From NCBI GenBank assembly GCA_001429255.1, contig LMJI01000001.1:1782310-1846309 (forward strand): a DNA stretch of 64,000 nt, given 5' to 3'. A program made the translations under genes and the position numbers. Numbering within the stretch: position 1 is the stretch's first letter; each line of letters opens with the position of its first letter. This document shows, piece by piece, positions 47,025 to 56,372 of this stretch. Source of the DNA: Cellulomonas sp. Root930 (GTDB lineage: Bacteria; Actinomycetota; Actinomycetes; Actinomycetales; Cellulomonadaceae). Under the pieces are notes generated by a model. That model saw only the letters and a program-made list of their open reading frames with translations. It made no database searches and was not told the DNA's origin.

Positions 47025-48542
47025 ATGGCGCGGGGTGGCGGGATGCAGGAGGTCGAGCTGCTCGACGGCGACGAGCCCGGCCTCGAGCCCGGCTCCGAGC
47101 AGCCCGAGGCGCCGGTGCGTGGCCGCCGGGGACTGCGGTGGGTCGTCGCCGGAGGCGTGGCCGTCGCGCTGTCGCTGGCGGGGACCCAGTGGGTGGTCGA
47201 CGCCCGGGAGAACGCGGCGATCGCGAGGCTCTCCGAGGTCCCGGGGGTCGTGCCCGCGTTCGGGGACGAGCTGACGGTGGCGCGGGCGCTCCCGCCGGGG
47301 GAGGTCTCGAGCCTCTGGTCGGGGATCGAGTCGGTGGGCGGCGCGACGGCGAGCCTGGTGGTGGCCGAGGACGGGTCGCAGGCCTTCGCGGCCGTGGACC
47401 AGGGCACGGGCGAGACGATCTGGTCCACCCCGCTCCTGGGGCCGAACGCCGAGCGGGCCGCGTCGCGGGAGTCCGCGTACGGCGGCGGGTGCCAGTCCGA
47501 TGCCCGTCCGCACGAGGTGGCGACCGTGGCCGTGTGCCTGGTCACGGACGGGTTCACGCGCTATGCCGCCGACGACGGTACCGACGAGCGGGTGCCGGCG
47601 ACGACCACCCGCGCGGTGGTCCTCGACCCGACGGACGGGCGCGTGATCTCGGACCGCGCCGTCGACTCCGCCGCGCAGCTCGCCGTGCTCCCCGGCCTCG
47701 TGCTCGTCGGGATCCGCGACGCCCAGCGCATCGAGATCGTCGCGTACGACCTGCGCACCGGCGACGAGCGGTGGCGGCACGAGGAACCACGCGAGGACAC
47801 GCATGGCGCAGAGGAGGCCTCGCTCTACTGGGGAATCTTCCGCGCGGGCGACGTCGTGGCCTTCTCACTCGGGGAGGGTGGTGGCCTCGGACTGCTCTCG
47901 TCGACCGGCGAGTCCGTCCGCGACGACCTGCGCCCCGCACCGGGCAACGGCGGGTACGGCGTCGACCCGACGACGGGCAACCTCGTCGTGTTCGACTACG
48001 GCGTCGACGGGACCCAGGCGACCACGCTGCTCGCCGCCGACGCCGACCCGGCCGACGACGTCGTGCTCGAGGGCGGGGCGATGGACCTCACCGTCGACGA
48101 CGGGAGCGTGCCGGGTCTGGTGCTCACGTCCCGCGAGCGCGTGCACGGGTGGGACCGTCGGACCGGCGACCACCGCTGGGAGTCCGACGTCCAGAGCACG
48201 GGCTTCGCGCTGCTGGTGCGCGGCCGGGTGTACCTCACGACCGCGAGCGGCCTCGCCGCCCTCGACGGGAGGACCGGGGAGGTCGTGTGGCAGCGAGAGG
48301 TTCCGGTGGCCGCCGTCGGGTCGCTGGCCACCGACGGCCGGGACCTGCTGGTGTCGTCCACGTCCGGCGACCCCGCCCTCGGGTCCGACGGCGTCCGCGG
48401 AGGGATGACCGGGTACGACCTCGCCACGGGGGAGCAGACGCGGCACGTCCCGTACCCGGAAGGGGTCGGTGACGTGATGATGCACCGTGGTCTGCTGCTC
48501 GGGTGGTCGCCCGAGTCGGAGGAGGTCATGCTCCTCGAGTGA
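47025..48542 (+). CDS. Membrane-anchored PQQ-like beta-propeller protein, copy 2 (505 aa)
   Basis: ATG 47025 is chosen because MARGGGMQEVEL aligns with the start of copy 1 (MARGAMQHVEL) and follows a leaderless -10 box. One transmembrane helix (about 40-60) leads to an outer propeller with DQGTGETIWSTPL, DLRTGDERWRHE, DRRTGDHRWESDV and DGRTGEVVWQRE. Copy 1 and copy 2 flank aztD, so they may work with zinc handling or be an older tandem duplication split by aztD. Binding partner unknown. Confidence 0.8.
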   Translation: MARGGGMQEVELLDGDEPGLEPGSEQPEAPVRGRRGLRWVVAGGVAVALSLAGTQWVVDARENAAIARLSEVPGVVPAFGDELTVARALPPGEVSSLWSGIESVGGATASLVVAEDGSQAFAAVDQGTGETIWSTPLLGPNAERAASRESAYGGGCQSDARPHEVATVAVCLVTDGFTRYAADDGTDERVPATTTRAVVLDPTDGRVISDRAVDSAAQLAVLPGLVLVGIRDAQRIEIVAYDLRTGDERWRHEEPREDTHGAEEASLYWGIFRAGDVVAFSLGEGGGLGLLSSTGESVRDDLRPAPGNGGYGVDPTTGNLVVFDYGVDGTQATTLLAADADPADDVVLEGGAMDLTVDDGSVPGLVLTSRERVHGWDRRTGDHRWESDVQSTGFALLVRGRVYLTTASGLAALDGRTGEVVWQREVPVAAVGSLATDGRDLLVSSTSGDPALGSDGVRGGMTGYDLATGEQTRHVPYPEGVGDVMMHRGLLLGWSPESEEVMLLE

Positions 48543-48545
48543 TCC

Positions 48546-49322
48546 TCAGCGCAGGGCGTCGATCGCCGACATCTCGTCGGCCGTGAGCTCGAAGCCGAGG
48601 ATGTCCAGGTTGGCCGCGATCCGCTCCTGCCGGGTCGACTTCGGGATGACGACGACGTCGCGCTGGACGTGCCAGCGCAGCACCACCTGAGCCGGGCTGA
48701 CGTCGTGCGCCTGCGCGGCGGCGACGAGTGCGGGTGCCTCCAGGCTCGTCCGCTTCAGCGGGCTGTACCCCTCGACGACGATGCCGCGCTCGCGGTGGGC
48801 CGCCAGCAGGTCCGGGTCGTGGTCGCGCGGGCTGTACGGGATCTGGTTGACCGCCGGGGCCTCGCCCGTGGCGGCGATGAGCTCGTCGAGCTGCGCGATC
48901 GAGTAGTTGGACACGCCGATCGAGCGCACCAGGCCCTCGTCGCGGACCTCCCGGAACACCTGCCACGTCTCCGGCGACGCCTGGCGGTTCGGCGGCCAGT
49001 GGATCAGCCACAGGTCCAGGTGGTCGGTGCCCAGCGCGGCAAGCGACTCGGTGAGCGTGCGGCGCGCGCGGCCGGCGTGGTCCGGGGGCAGCTTGGTGGT
49101 GACGAAGACGTCGTCGCGGTCGATGCCGACCGTGGCCAGCGCGCGGCCGACCTCGGCCTCGTTGCCGTAGCCCGTGGCGGTGTCGATGTGCCGGTAGCCC
49201 AGCTGCAGGGCCGCGCTGACCGCGCGCTCGGCCTCGCCGCCCTCGGACTGCCAGGTGCCCAGGCCGACCACGGGGATCTCGCCGCCGGGCAGGGTGAGGG
49301 TGGGGATCGGTGCAGTGATCAT
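48546..49322 (-). CDS. Aldo/keto reductase, 2,5-diketo-gluconate-reductase type (258 aa)
   Basis: A compact AKR barrel with catalytic Asp and Tyr in GYRHIDTATGYGNE, Lys in VTTKLPPD and His in LIHWPPN, followed by IPKSTRQERIAANL for NADPH. This short class reduces keto-sugars and aldehydes. ATG 49322 gives the standard N-terminus; a GAGACT box lies 7 nt upstream. It ends 4 nt from the second propeller gene in convergent orientation. Confidence 0.9.
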   Translation of the reverse strand: MITAPIPTLTLPGGEIPVVGLGTWQSEGGEAERAVSAALQLGYRHIDTATGYGNEAEVGRALATVGIDRDDVFVTTKLPPDHAGRARRTLTESLAALGTDHLDLWLIHWPPNRQASPETWQVFREVRDEGLVRSIGVSNYSIAQLDELIAATGEAPAVNQIPYSPRDHDPDLLAAHRERGIVVEGYSPLKRTSLEAPALVAAAQAHDVSPAQVVLRWHVQRDVVVIPKSTRQERIAANLDILGFELTADEMSAIDALR

Positions 49323-49560
49323 GCGCACCAGTCTCACCCGGCACCTCCCGCGGCGCGCGTCGGGTGCTCCTGCGGCGTGCCGGGTCCGGTGGCCATGGAC
49401 GCTCGATCTCGACGCCAGCTTGCGGTTCGGTGCGTAAGTTCTTGCATTATCCGATTCAGTCTTGTCTACCTGTTTGTCCAGAACGTACGGTGTGTCCGTC
49501 CACGCGGCGCGGTGCCCCCTGTCACCCCAGCGCCGTCCCGGCTGCGCAAGGAGGCGCTCC

Positions 49561-51603
49561 GTGAGGAACACAGTCAGCTTGTCCGGCCGTCGTCGGGCAC
49601 CCCGCGTGCTCGCCGTCCTGCTGGCCGTCGCCGTCGTCGTCGGCACGGGCGGTGCGGCGTCGGCCCACGGACGTCCGCCCGCGCCGGTGCCCACGCCCGT
49701 CACCCGGGCGGCCCTCGACCCTGCGCTGGTCAGTGGGCGGGGTGCGACCGTCCCGTTCCTCGAGCAGGAGGCCGAGAAGGCCGTCACCACCGGCACCGTC
49801 ATCGGGCCCGACCGCACCGCGTACACGCTGCCCGCGGAGGCGTCCGGACGCTCGGCGGTGCAGCTCCTGCCCGGGCAGTACGTGGAGTTCACGCTGCCGA
49901 AGGCTGCGAACGCACTCACCGTCCGCTACGCGATCCCGGACTCGGCGACCGGCGGCGGCATCACCGCACCCCTCGACGTCACGGTGAACGGCTCCGGCAA
50001 GCGGACGATGACCCTGACCTCGCAGTACTCGTGGCTGTACAACCAGTACCCGTTCACCAACGACCCGAACGCCGGGCTGCTGCACCCCGACTGGTGGATC
50101 ACCGAGTGCGGGTGCGTGCCCGCGGCGACCACCCCGACCCCGACGATCACCACCCCGTTCCGGCCGATGCACTTCTACGACGAGCAGCGCCTGCTGCTCG
50201 GTCGCAGCTACCCCGCGGGGGCGAAGGTCCGACTGACCGCCCCGCAGGGCACGAACGCCGCGTGGACCACCATCGACCTGCTCGACTCCGAGCAGGTCGG
50301 GCTCCCGCACGTCCGGCTCAAGGCGGCGAACGTGCTGCTCTTCGGCGCGGACCCGTCCGGCCGCAAGGACTCCGCGAACGCGTTCGACAAGGCCGTCGCG
50401 TTCGCGCAGAAGAAGGACCTGCCGGTGTACGTGCCGCCGGGGACCTACCAGGTGAACCGGCACATCGTGGTGGACGACGTCACGATCGAGGGCGCCGGCA
50501 GCTGGTACACGATCATCCGCGGGAAGGAGGTCGCCCTGTCGACCCCCGCCCCGGACGGCTCGGTCCACACCGGCGTCGGGTTCTACGGCAAGGACGCGTC
50601 GGTCGGCGGCTCGTCGAACGTGCACCTGTCCGGGTTCGCCATCGTCGGTGACGTGCGCGAGCGGATCGACACCGACCAGGTCAACGGCATCGGTGGCGCC
50701 CTGAGCGACTCGACCATCGACGGGCTCTACATCCAGCACACCAAGGTCGGCGTGTGGGTGGACGGCCCCATGGACAACCTCGTCGTGAAGAACAGCTACT
50801 TCGTCGACCAGATCGCCGACGGGCTCAACTTCCACACGGGTGTCACCAACTCCTCGGCGGTGAACAACGTCGTGCGGAACACCGGCGACGACGGGCTGGC
50901 CATGTGGGCCGAGCACACGACGAACTCCGGCAACACGTTCGCGCACAACACGGTGCAGATACCGACGCTCGCCAACGGGATCGCGATCTACGGCGGTCAC
51001 GACACGACGCTCGTCGGCAACCTCGTCGCCGACCCGATCCGCGAGGGCAGCGGCATCCAGGTCGGTTCCCGGTTCGGCGCGGAGCCGTTCACCGGCAGCC
51101 TCTGGATCACCGACAACACGACCGTCCGCGCCGGCACCTACGAGCTCAACTGGAACATCGGGCTCGGGGCGATCTGGTTCTACGCGCTCCAGGGGAACAT
51201 CGACGCGGACATCCAGGTGGTCGGCGACCACTTCCTCGACAACACCTACAACGCGATCATGGTCGTCGCCGACTGGCCCGTGAAGGACCTCTACTCGGTC
51301 ACCAACCTGCATTTCAAGGACATCCGCGTGGACGGCACCGGCACCTCGGTGCTCAGCGCCCGGGCAGCCGGGTCGGCGACGTTCGAGAACGTGGACGCCC
51401 GCAACGTCGGTGCCGTCGGCATCAACAACTGCGGGTCGTTCAACTTCCCGCCCACCGGGTCCGAGTGGTCGTCGATCGACCTCGGAGGCAACGACGGCGG
51501 CGGGACGACCGGTCCCTGGTTCGGCTCGTGGCAGCTCCCGAACACGATCACGTGCGACGACCGTCCGCCGGTGGTGGTGCCCCCCGCACCGTCGACCTGG
51601 TGA
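49561..51603 (+). CDS. Secreted right-handed beta-helix protein, GH87-like glucanase candidate (680 aa)
   Basis: The start is GTG 49561 with AAGGAGG upstream; it opens a Sec signal peptide (SGRRRAPRVLAVLLAVAVVVG, ASAHG). An N-terminal beta-sandwich (about 60-260) is followed by a right-handed beta-helix that starts LLFGADPSGRKDSANAF and DLPVYVPPGTYQVNRHI. VRNTGDDGLAMW holds paired Asp residues resembling the GH87 alpha-1,3-glucanase/mycodextranase active region, with repeated Asn-ended strands after it. It is probably a secreted polysaccharide hydrolase. The exact family is uncertain, and a pectate-lyase-like fold protein is the alternative. Confidence 0.72.
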   Translation: MRNTVSLSGRRRAPRVLAVLLAVAVVVGTGGAASAHGRPPAPVPTPVTRAALDPALVSGRGATVPFLEQEAEKAVTTGTVIGPDRTAYTLPAEASGRSAVQLLPGQYVEFTLPKAANALTVRYAIPDSATGGGITAPLDVTVNGSGKRTMTLTSQYSWLYNQYPFTNDPNAGLLHPDWWITECGCVPAATTPTPTITTPFRPMHFYDEQRLLLGRSYPAGAKVRLTAPQGTNAAWTTIDLLDSEQVGLPHVRLKAANVLLFGADPSGRKDSANAFDKAVAFAQKKDLPVYVPPGTYQVNRHIVVDDVTIEGAGSWYTIIRGKEVALSTPAPDGSVHTGVGFYGKDASVGGSSNVHLSGFAIVGDVRERIDTDQVNGIGGALSDSTIDGLYIQHTKVGVWVDGPMDNLVVKNSYFVDQIADGLNFHTGVTNSSAVNNVVRNTGDDGLAMWAEHTTNSGNTFAHNTVQIPTLANGIAIYGGHDTTLVGNLVADPIREGSGIQVGSRFGAEPFTGSLWITDNTTVRAGTYELNWNIGLGAIWFYALQGNIDADIQVVGDHFLDNTYNAIMVVADWPVKDLYSVTNLHFKDIRVDGTGTSVLSARAAGSATFENVDARNVGAVGINNCGSFNFPPTGSEWSSIDLGGNDGGGTTGPWFGSWQLPNTITCDDRPPVVVPPAPSTW

Positions 51604-51635
51604 TCCCGGGAGGGCCACCGCCGGGGGTGCGGTGA

Positions 51636-51680
51636 GGGGAGGGCGGTGTGCCGGCTGGGTACCGGCGCACCGCCCTTCCC
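51636..51680. terminator. Stem-loop terminator between two glycoside hydrolase genes
   Basis: A 19-bp stem with two G-T pairs (GGAGGGCGGTG arm with CACCGCCCTTCC) and a 7-nt loop lies between the convergent stops at 51603 and 51703. Confidence 0.78.
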
Positions 51681-51702
51681 GGCGCTACGGCACGTCGACC
51701 GG

Positions 51703-52980
51703 CTACAGCGCGACGACCGCCCAGCCGTGCGGCGCGACGTCGGACCGTCCGCGCGTCTCGTCGTCGCTCGCGAGGACCTCGCCGACCGGGCGGGCCAACG
51801 GCTCGTCGTCCAGGTTGAGCGCGACGAGCAGCGCGTCGTCCCCGTCCCGCACCTCGTACACGAACGTCGTGTTGGTGAGCGTGACCTGCGTGGTGCGGGC
51901 GCGGTGCAGCCACGGGTGCCGACGCCGCAGGCCGAGGAGGTCCTGGTGCAGGCGGAGCACCGGGTCCTCGACGAGACCTGGTCCGTCGACGGCGAGCTCC
52001 GGGCGGACCGCGTCGTCGCCGCCCTCCCGTTCCTCCTTCACGCCGGTGAACCCCAGCTCGTCGCCCGCGTAGACCGTCGGGGTCCCGCCGACCGTGCAGA
52101 GCACGACGACCGCGTGCGCCCGGTGGCGCGGGTCCTCGATCGTGCTGGCGATCCGGGTGGTGTCGTGGTTGCCGACGAACGTCTGGGGCGCGAACGACTC
52201 GAGGAACTCGTCGTGCCGCGTCAGCGACCACGCGAGCTCCCACAGGTTGCGGTCGGAGAGCGAGCTCCAGATCGCCTTCCACAGCTCGTACTGGGTGACC
52301 GAGTCGACGGTCGACTCCTGCACGAACGCGGGGTAGTCGCCGTGGATGACCTCGGCCACGAACCACGCGTCCGGGTGCTCGGCGCGCACCCGGGGGAGGA
52401 CCTGGGCCCAGAAGGTCGTCGGCACCGCATAGGCCGCATCCAGCCGCCACCCGTCGGCGCCGCGGTCCAGCCAGTGGTTCATCACGCGGACCACGTAGTC
52501 GACGACGCTCGGGTGCGCGTGGTCCAGCGTGACCAGGGCGCCGTGGCCCTCGAACCCGACGAACGCGCCCTCGGCATCCCGCAACAGCCAGACCTCGTCG
52601 TCGGACCGGCCCTCGAGCGCGTCCACCGAGCGCCGGGCGATCGCGGAGTCACGGCCCACGTGGTTGAACACCCCGTCGAGCAAGACCTTCACGCCCCGGC
52701 CGTGGGCCTCCGCGACGAGGTCGTCGAAGTCGGTGTCGTCGCCGAGGCGGGGGTCGATCCGCAGGTGGTCGACGGTGTCGTAGCCGTGCGTGGTCGAGGC
52801 GAACACGGGGCCGAGCAGGAGGCCGGACGCGCCGAGGGCAACCACGTGGTCGAGCCAGGAGACCAGTCGGCGGAGCCGGTGCTCGTCCGGGCCGGGCGCC
52901 TCTCCGGGGTACGCGCCGACGGCGCCCAGCGGGTAGACGTGCCACCAGATCGCGTGGCGGACCCAGTCGGGCTCGGTCAT
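51703..52980 (-). CDS. Alpha-amylase family (GH13) enzyme (425 aa)
   Basis: ATG 52980 after GAGGGAG. A TIM-barrel GH13 with GYDTVDHLRIDPRLG, VLLDGVFNHVG, DGWRLDAAYA (catalytic nucleophile Asp), AEVIHGD (acid Glu) and FVGNHDTTR (third Asp). It has no signal peptide, so it acts in the cytoplasm, perhaps on maltodextrins or trehalose-related sugars. Length 425 aa is short, with a small C-terminal beta domain. A 7-bp tandem repeat lies just upstream of its start. Confidence 0.9.
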   Translation of the reverse strand: MTEPDWVRHAIWWHVYPLGAVGAYPGEAPGPDEHRLRRLVSWLDHVVALGASGLLLGPVFASTTHGYDTVDHLRIDPRLGDDTDFDDLVAEAHGRGVKVLLDGVFNHVGRDSAIARRSVDALEGRSDDEVWLLRDAEGAFVGFEGHGALVTLDHAHPSVVDYVVRVMNHWLDRGADGWRLDAAYAVPTTFWAQVLPRVRAEHPDAWFVAEVIHGDYPAFVQESTVDSVTQYELWKAIWSSLSDRNLWELAWSLTRHDEFLESFAPQTFVGNHDTTRIASTIEDPRHRAHAVVVLCTVGGTPTVYAGDELGFTGVKEEREGGDDAVRPELAVDGPGLVEDPVLRLHQDLLGLRRRHPWLHRARTTQVTLTNTTFVYEVRDGDDALLVALNLDDEPLARPVGEVLASDDETRGRSDVAPHGWAVVAL

Positions 52981-53000
52981 CTGCTCCCTCGTCCCTGGTC

Positions 53001-53034
53001 TGGTTCCTGGTTCGTGGTTCGTGGTTCGGGTTCG
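53001..53034 (-). repeat. Short tandem repeat TGGTTCG upstream of the GH13 gene
   Basis: Four copies of TGGTTC(C/G) and one 6-nt copy run head to tail (7-nt period). They lie 21-54 nt upstream of the GH13 start and are likely in its promoter or leader region. Confidence 0.7.
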
Positions 53035-53060
53035 TGGCGAGCCTAGGCCGTGCGCCCGGC

Positions 53061-53411
53061 TCAGCCCTCGTCCGGCGGGCCCAGGTGCGGGTAGCGACGG
53101 CGGAGCACGGGCGGCGCGGCCCACCACCACGACTCGGCGAGGTGCGCGTGCAGCGTCTCGGCATCGACGACATCGAGCGCGATGAGCACGAGGTTGCTGC
53201 CGGCGTGGTGGTCGGTCGTCGAGTACAGCGACGGCACCTGCTCCACCAGGGCGAGCCGTTCGCCGTCGTCCTCCACCCGGACCGTGAGCCGGTCGGCGTC
53301 CCACATCCGCCCCACCAGGTTGCGGTGGAACCAGGCGGGCTGCCCCCAGCTCTCGCGCTCGGTGACCTCGGGCAGCGCGAGCGCCGACCGCCGGGCGTCG
53401 TCGATGTCCAT
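53061..53411 (-). CDS. MmcQ/YjbR family protein (116 aa)
   Basis: A small protein with the family pattern: ALPEVTERESWGQPAWFHRN, WDADRLTVRVEDDGERLALVEQVPSLY, then HLAESWWWAAPPVLRRRY. Members have a CyaY-like fold and proposed DNA binding, but function is unproven. ATG 53411 is placed 6 nt after a CAGGAT box, giving the expected N-terminus MDIDDARRSALALPEV. Confidence 0.85.
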   Translation of the reverse strand: MDIDDARRSALALPEVTERESWGQPAWFHRNLVGRMWDADRLTVRVEDDGERLALVEQVPSLYSTTDHHAGSNLVLIALDVVDAETLHAHLAESWWWAAPPVLRRRYPHLGPPDEG

Positions 53412-53586
53412 CGCCCCATCCTGGCGTCGACCACCGACAGCGGCGTGACGGGCGTCGTCCACGGCTCGCCGCCGGTGACCGCGTCGTCGCTGCACGGCTC
53501 CTGCGACTGGTGCGGCTGGATCGACCGGCGCGATCGATCCACGCACGCGCGGCGGAGCTCCACACTCGACAGCGGCTCAGTGCAGG

Positions 53587-55107
53587 TCAGAAGGGTGGGT
53601 CGCCCCAGTCGCGGGGTGGTGGGGGTGGTGGTCCGTGCTCGAACGCGCTGGGAGCGACCAGGATGCGCGCGGGGTGGCGGGCATAGGTGAGGCCGTGGCG
53701 GTCGGTCCAGGTGGAGACCCCGGTGCGGCGGTCATGGGTGACCCGCCACCAGCCCTTGGTCTTGGCCTGGTGGTGGTGCTTGCACAGGGCGTGCAGGTTG
53801 TCGGTCGTGGTCTGCGGGTCGTGGCCGTGCTCGGTGCGTGGGCGGGAGTGGTCGTAGGGGACGCGGTGGTCGATCTCGCAGCGCGTGGCCGGTTGCCGAC
53901 AGCCGGGGAAGGTGCAGGTCACGTCCCGGGCCTGCACGGTCCGGGTGAGGTCGGCGCCGGGCCGGTAGGTCGCGGTGCCCACGGCGCAGACCTGCCCGGT
54001 GGAGTCGGTGAGCAGGCGCCGCCAGGTGGCGTCCTGGGCCAGCTCGCGGGCGACCTGGGCGGGGATCGGCCCGTACGAGCCCAGGTGCGCCGGCTGGTCG
54101 TCCAGACCGAGCAGGGTGCTGGCCGCGACCGTGACCTGCAGCGCGGCGCGTCGGCCGTGCCGGGTGGGCAACGGGGTGCCGTCGGGGGTGGCCTGCCTGT
54201 CCAGAATCGCGGTGAAGACGTCGGTGAACGCGTCCGCCCGGCGCTGGTCGACAGTGCGGGTGTCGCCGTCCAGGGCGGCGTGCCCGGCGAGGGCGTCGAT
54301 CGCGGTGAACGCGGCGGTCGCATGCTCGGCGGGCAGGTAGGCGATCAGGCGAGCCATCGCGTCCGGGGCGAGGACCAGCTCCACGCCGCGGCGTGCGCGC
54401 TCCGCCACGCGTCGCGTCTCGGCGGTGGCCGGATCGGTCGCGATCACGGCGGCGCGCAGGTATCGCGTCAGCTGCGGGGCGGTCAGGTCCCCGGCCCGCG
54501 CGAGCCCGTCGGCGACGACCGCCTCCACCGCGCCGGGTGCCGCATGACCGGCTTCGGCGAGGATCACGTCGACCTTGCGCGCCTCGATCGCGCCCGACGC
54601 CCACGCGTCGCCGACGGCGGGGTGCTGCCCGGCGCCCCAGGCGCGCAGGAACAGGTCCTGACCCGCGCGAGTGGTGCACACCAGGGCACACGCCAGCTCG
54701 TCGGGCACGCGCGCCGACGCGTCGGGCGTGCGGGCCTCGATCTCCCGGATCACGGCCGCCTGGCTGGCCTGCGCCATCGCGATGACCTGCTGCCAGGCCG
54801 TCGCCGCGTTCACGAGGGCGGTGTCCGAGACGTCCGCGAGCGGCACGTCTGCGAGCAGGGAGGCCAGCTCCCCGACGGCCACGCCCGGCAACGGAAAGCT
54901 CTCCACGCAACCCAGGTCGACCACCCGAGCACCGGGCCGGACCGCAGGCACCACGCCCGGCCGCGCACCACGCGACGAGTCGGCCCACACCAGCGGACCG
55001 TGGTCGAACCCAGCCGCGGTCGAGGTGCGCGCGGTCTGCGCGTCCCTGCTCGGGCCGTCGACGGCCGGGAGGGCACGCGGGCCCACCGCGTCGAGCACCG
55101 CCGTCAT
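53587..55107 (-). CDS. DUF222/13E12 HNH endonuclease signature protein (506 aa)
   Basis: ATG 55107 has GGGAGG 7 nt upstream and is preferred over GTG 55116. The first two thirds are the DUF222 helical region typical of the 13E12 repeat family of actinobacteria. The C-terminal HNH domain has CTFPGCRQPATRCEIDHRVPYDHS, then TTTDNLHALCKHHHQAKTKGWW, with zinc Cys/His and the His-Asn-His residues. These genes are often mobile and multi-copy; a nuclease role is presumed. The Pro-rich C-terminus is common in the family. Confidence 0.88.
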   Translation of the reverse strand: MTAVLDAVGPRALPAVDGPSRDAQTARTSTAAGFDHGPLVWADSSRGARPGVVPAVRPGARVVDLGCVESFPLPGVAVGELASLLADVPLADVSDTALVNAATAWQQVIAMAQASQAAVIREIEARTPDASARVPDELACALVCTTRAGQDLFLRAWGAGQHPAVGDAWASGAIEARKVDVILAEAGHAAPGAVEAVVADGLARAGDLTAPQLTRYLRAAVIATDPATAETRRVAERARRGVELVLAPDAMARLIAYLPAEHATAAFTAIDALAGHAALDGDTRTVDQRRADAFTDVFTAILDRQATPDGTPLPTRHGRRAALQVTVAASTLLGLDDQPAHLGSYGPIPAQVARELAQDATWRRLLTDSTGQVCAVGTATYRPGADLTRTVQARDVTCTFPGCRQPATRCEIDHRVPYDHSRPRTEHGHDPQTTTDNLHALCKHHHQAKTKGWWRVTHDRRTGVSTWTDRHGLTYARHPARILVAPSAFEHGPPPPPPRDWGDPPF

Positions 55108-55235
55108 CGCCGCCACCTCCCGCCGTAGAGTTCACCCGATCCGGGCATAGAACAACTGTACGACCGGCCACTGACATTCGCCGCTGACCTGCGCAAACGC
55201 CACAGGCGGACACGTGGGAGATCACACCGCACTCG

Positions 55236-55241
55236 TACACT
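55236..55241 (+). promoter_or_regulatory. Probable leaderless -10 box for the 93-aa zinc-site gene
   Basis: TACACT lies 6 nt before ATG 55248, and no Shine-Dalgarno is present. Confidence 0.5.
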
Positions 55242-55247
55242 TGTTCG

Positions 55248-55529
55248 ATGGTTCGAGAGATCGACTGGTCGAAGTGGCAGCGCACGCCACGCGGCTGGGT
55301 GCGGGTGCCGCCGCCGGGCTGCCCCGCGGGACACCGGTGGACCACGAGCGGCCCGGGCCGGCCGTCGGAGCGGTTCGTCACGTGCGGGTGCACGGTGGAC
55401 CGGCACCACACGCTCTGGGTGTGCCCCACCTGCGGGATGCACTGCGCAGAGGGCTGCACGGACCCGGACCTGTGGGCGGGCACGACCGTGTCCTCGGGCA
55501 TCGTCGGCAGCCGGCGCGGGGTGGTCTGA
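55248..55529 (+). CDS. Small protein with Cys-rich, probable zinc-binding motifs (93 aa)
   Basis: The sequence contains GCPAGHRW, VTCGCTVDRHH and VCPTCGMHCAEGC, eight Cys with several His, an arrangement fit for one or two zinc sites. It starts with basic and Trp-rich segments. I do not recognise a family. Upstream, in the opposite direction, is the DUF222 HNH gene; downstream, same strand, is an M15 peptidase. Confidence 0.65.
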   Translation: MVREIDWSKWQRTPRGWVRVPPPGCPAGHRWTTSGPGRPSERFVTCGCTVDRHHTLWVCPTCGMHCAEGCTDPDLWAGTTVSSGIVGSRRGVV

Positions 55530-55619
55530 GCGCCGGTGGCGGAGCTGCACCCCGACGCGGGAGAAGACAGCGGGCCGGGTCTCGACGCCGGGCGATGTCC
55601 CCGCGCCACACTGGTCCGC

Positions 55620-56366
55620 ATGGGGCGAGGGGTGCGCGCGGTGGTGATCATGATCGTCGTCGCGCTGCTGTCGGGGTGCGCGTCGTCGGAGGCGAGCCGC
55701 GCCCCCAGGCCCACCGCCACGCCGACCACCACCCCCACCCCGGTCACCGCCCCGAGCGCCCCGGGCGCCACAGACGATCCGGTGGTCGCCCTCCCGCCGG
55801 CGTTCACGTCCGCGATCTCCCCGATCACCCCCGAGCTGGCCGCCCGGATGGAGCCGTCCTGGCGCCCGGGCTGCCCGGTGCCCCTGGAGGACCTCCGCTA
55901 CGTCACGGTCACGCACCGCGGCTTCGACGGCGTCGACCGGCAGGGCGAGCTGGTGGTGCACGCGGACGCGGCCGAGGCGATGGTCACGGTGTTCGGAGCC
56001 CTGTTCGAGGCGGGCTACCCGGTGCGGTCGATGCGGCTGGTCGACGACTTCGGCGCGAGCGACGACGACTCGATGGCGGCGGACAACACGTCGGCCTTCA
56101 ACTGCCGCGCGATCACCGGCGGCACGGGGTGGTCCGAGCACGCGTACGGCCGGGCGATCGACCTCAACCCGGTGGAGAACCCCTACGTCCGGGGGTCGTC
56201 GGTGGCGCCCACCGAGGGCCGCGCGTTCGCCGACCGCCCGGACAGCCCGGGGGTGATCCACGACGGGGACGAGGTGGTCCGGGCGTTCGCGTCGGTCGGC
56301 TGGCTGTGGGGCGGCGACTGGGAGTCCCCGATCGACTACCAGCACTTCTCGACGTCGGGCCGCTGA
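55620..56366 (+). CDS. M15-family peptidase lipoprotein (D,D- or L,D-carboxypeptidase-like) (248 aa)
   Basis: A lipoprotein signal (VVIMIVVALLSGC) anchors the protein. A Thr/Pro/Ala-rich spacer follows, then a peptidase M15 domain with FNCR, GWSEHAYGRAIDLNP (zinc His and Asp of the SxHxxGxAxD motif) and DYQHFS with the last zinc His. The enzyme should trim peptidoglycan stem peptides outside the membrane. The start ATG 55620 is preceded by CACACT at 7 nt. Confidence 0.88.
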   Translation: MGRGVRAVVIMIVVALLSGCASSEASRAPRPTATPTTTPTPVTAPSAPGATDDPVVALPPAFTSAISPITPELAARMEPSWRPGCPVPLEDLRYVTVTHRGFDGVDRQGELVVHADAAEAMVTVFGALFEAGYPVRSMRLVDDFGASDDDSMAADNTSAFNCRAITGGTGWSEHAYGRAIDLNPVENPYVRGSSVAPTEGRAFADRPDSPGVIHDGDEVVRAFASVGWLWGGDWESPIDYQHFSTSGR

Positions 56367-56372
56367 CCACCC

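Noticed and set aside
53587..55107. The DUF222 HNH gene as part of an intron or mobile element
   Set aside because: No inverted repeats, target duplication or intron structure are visible around it.
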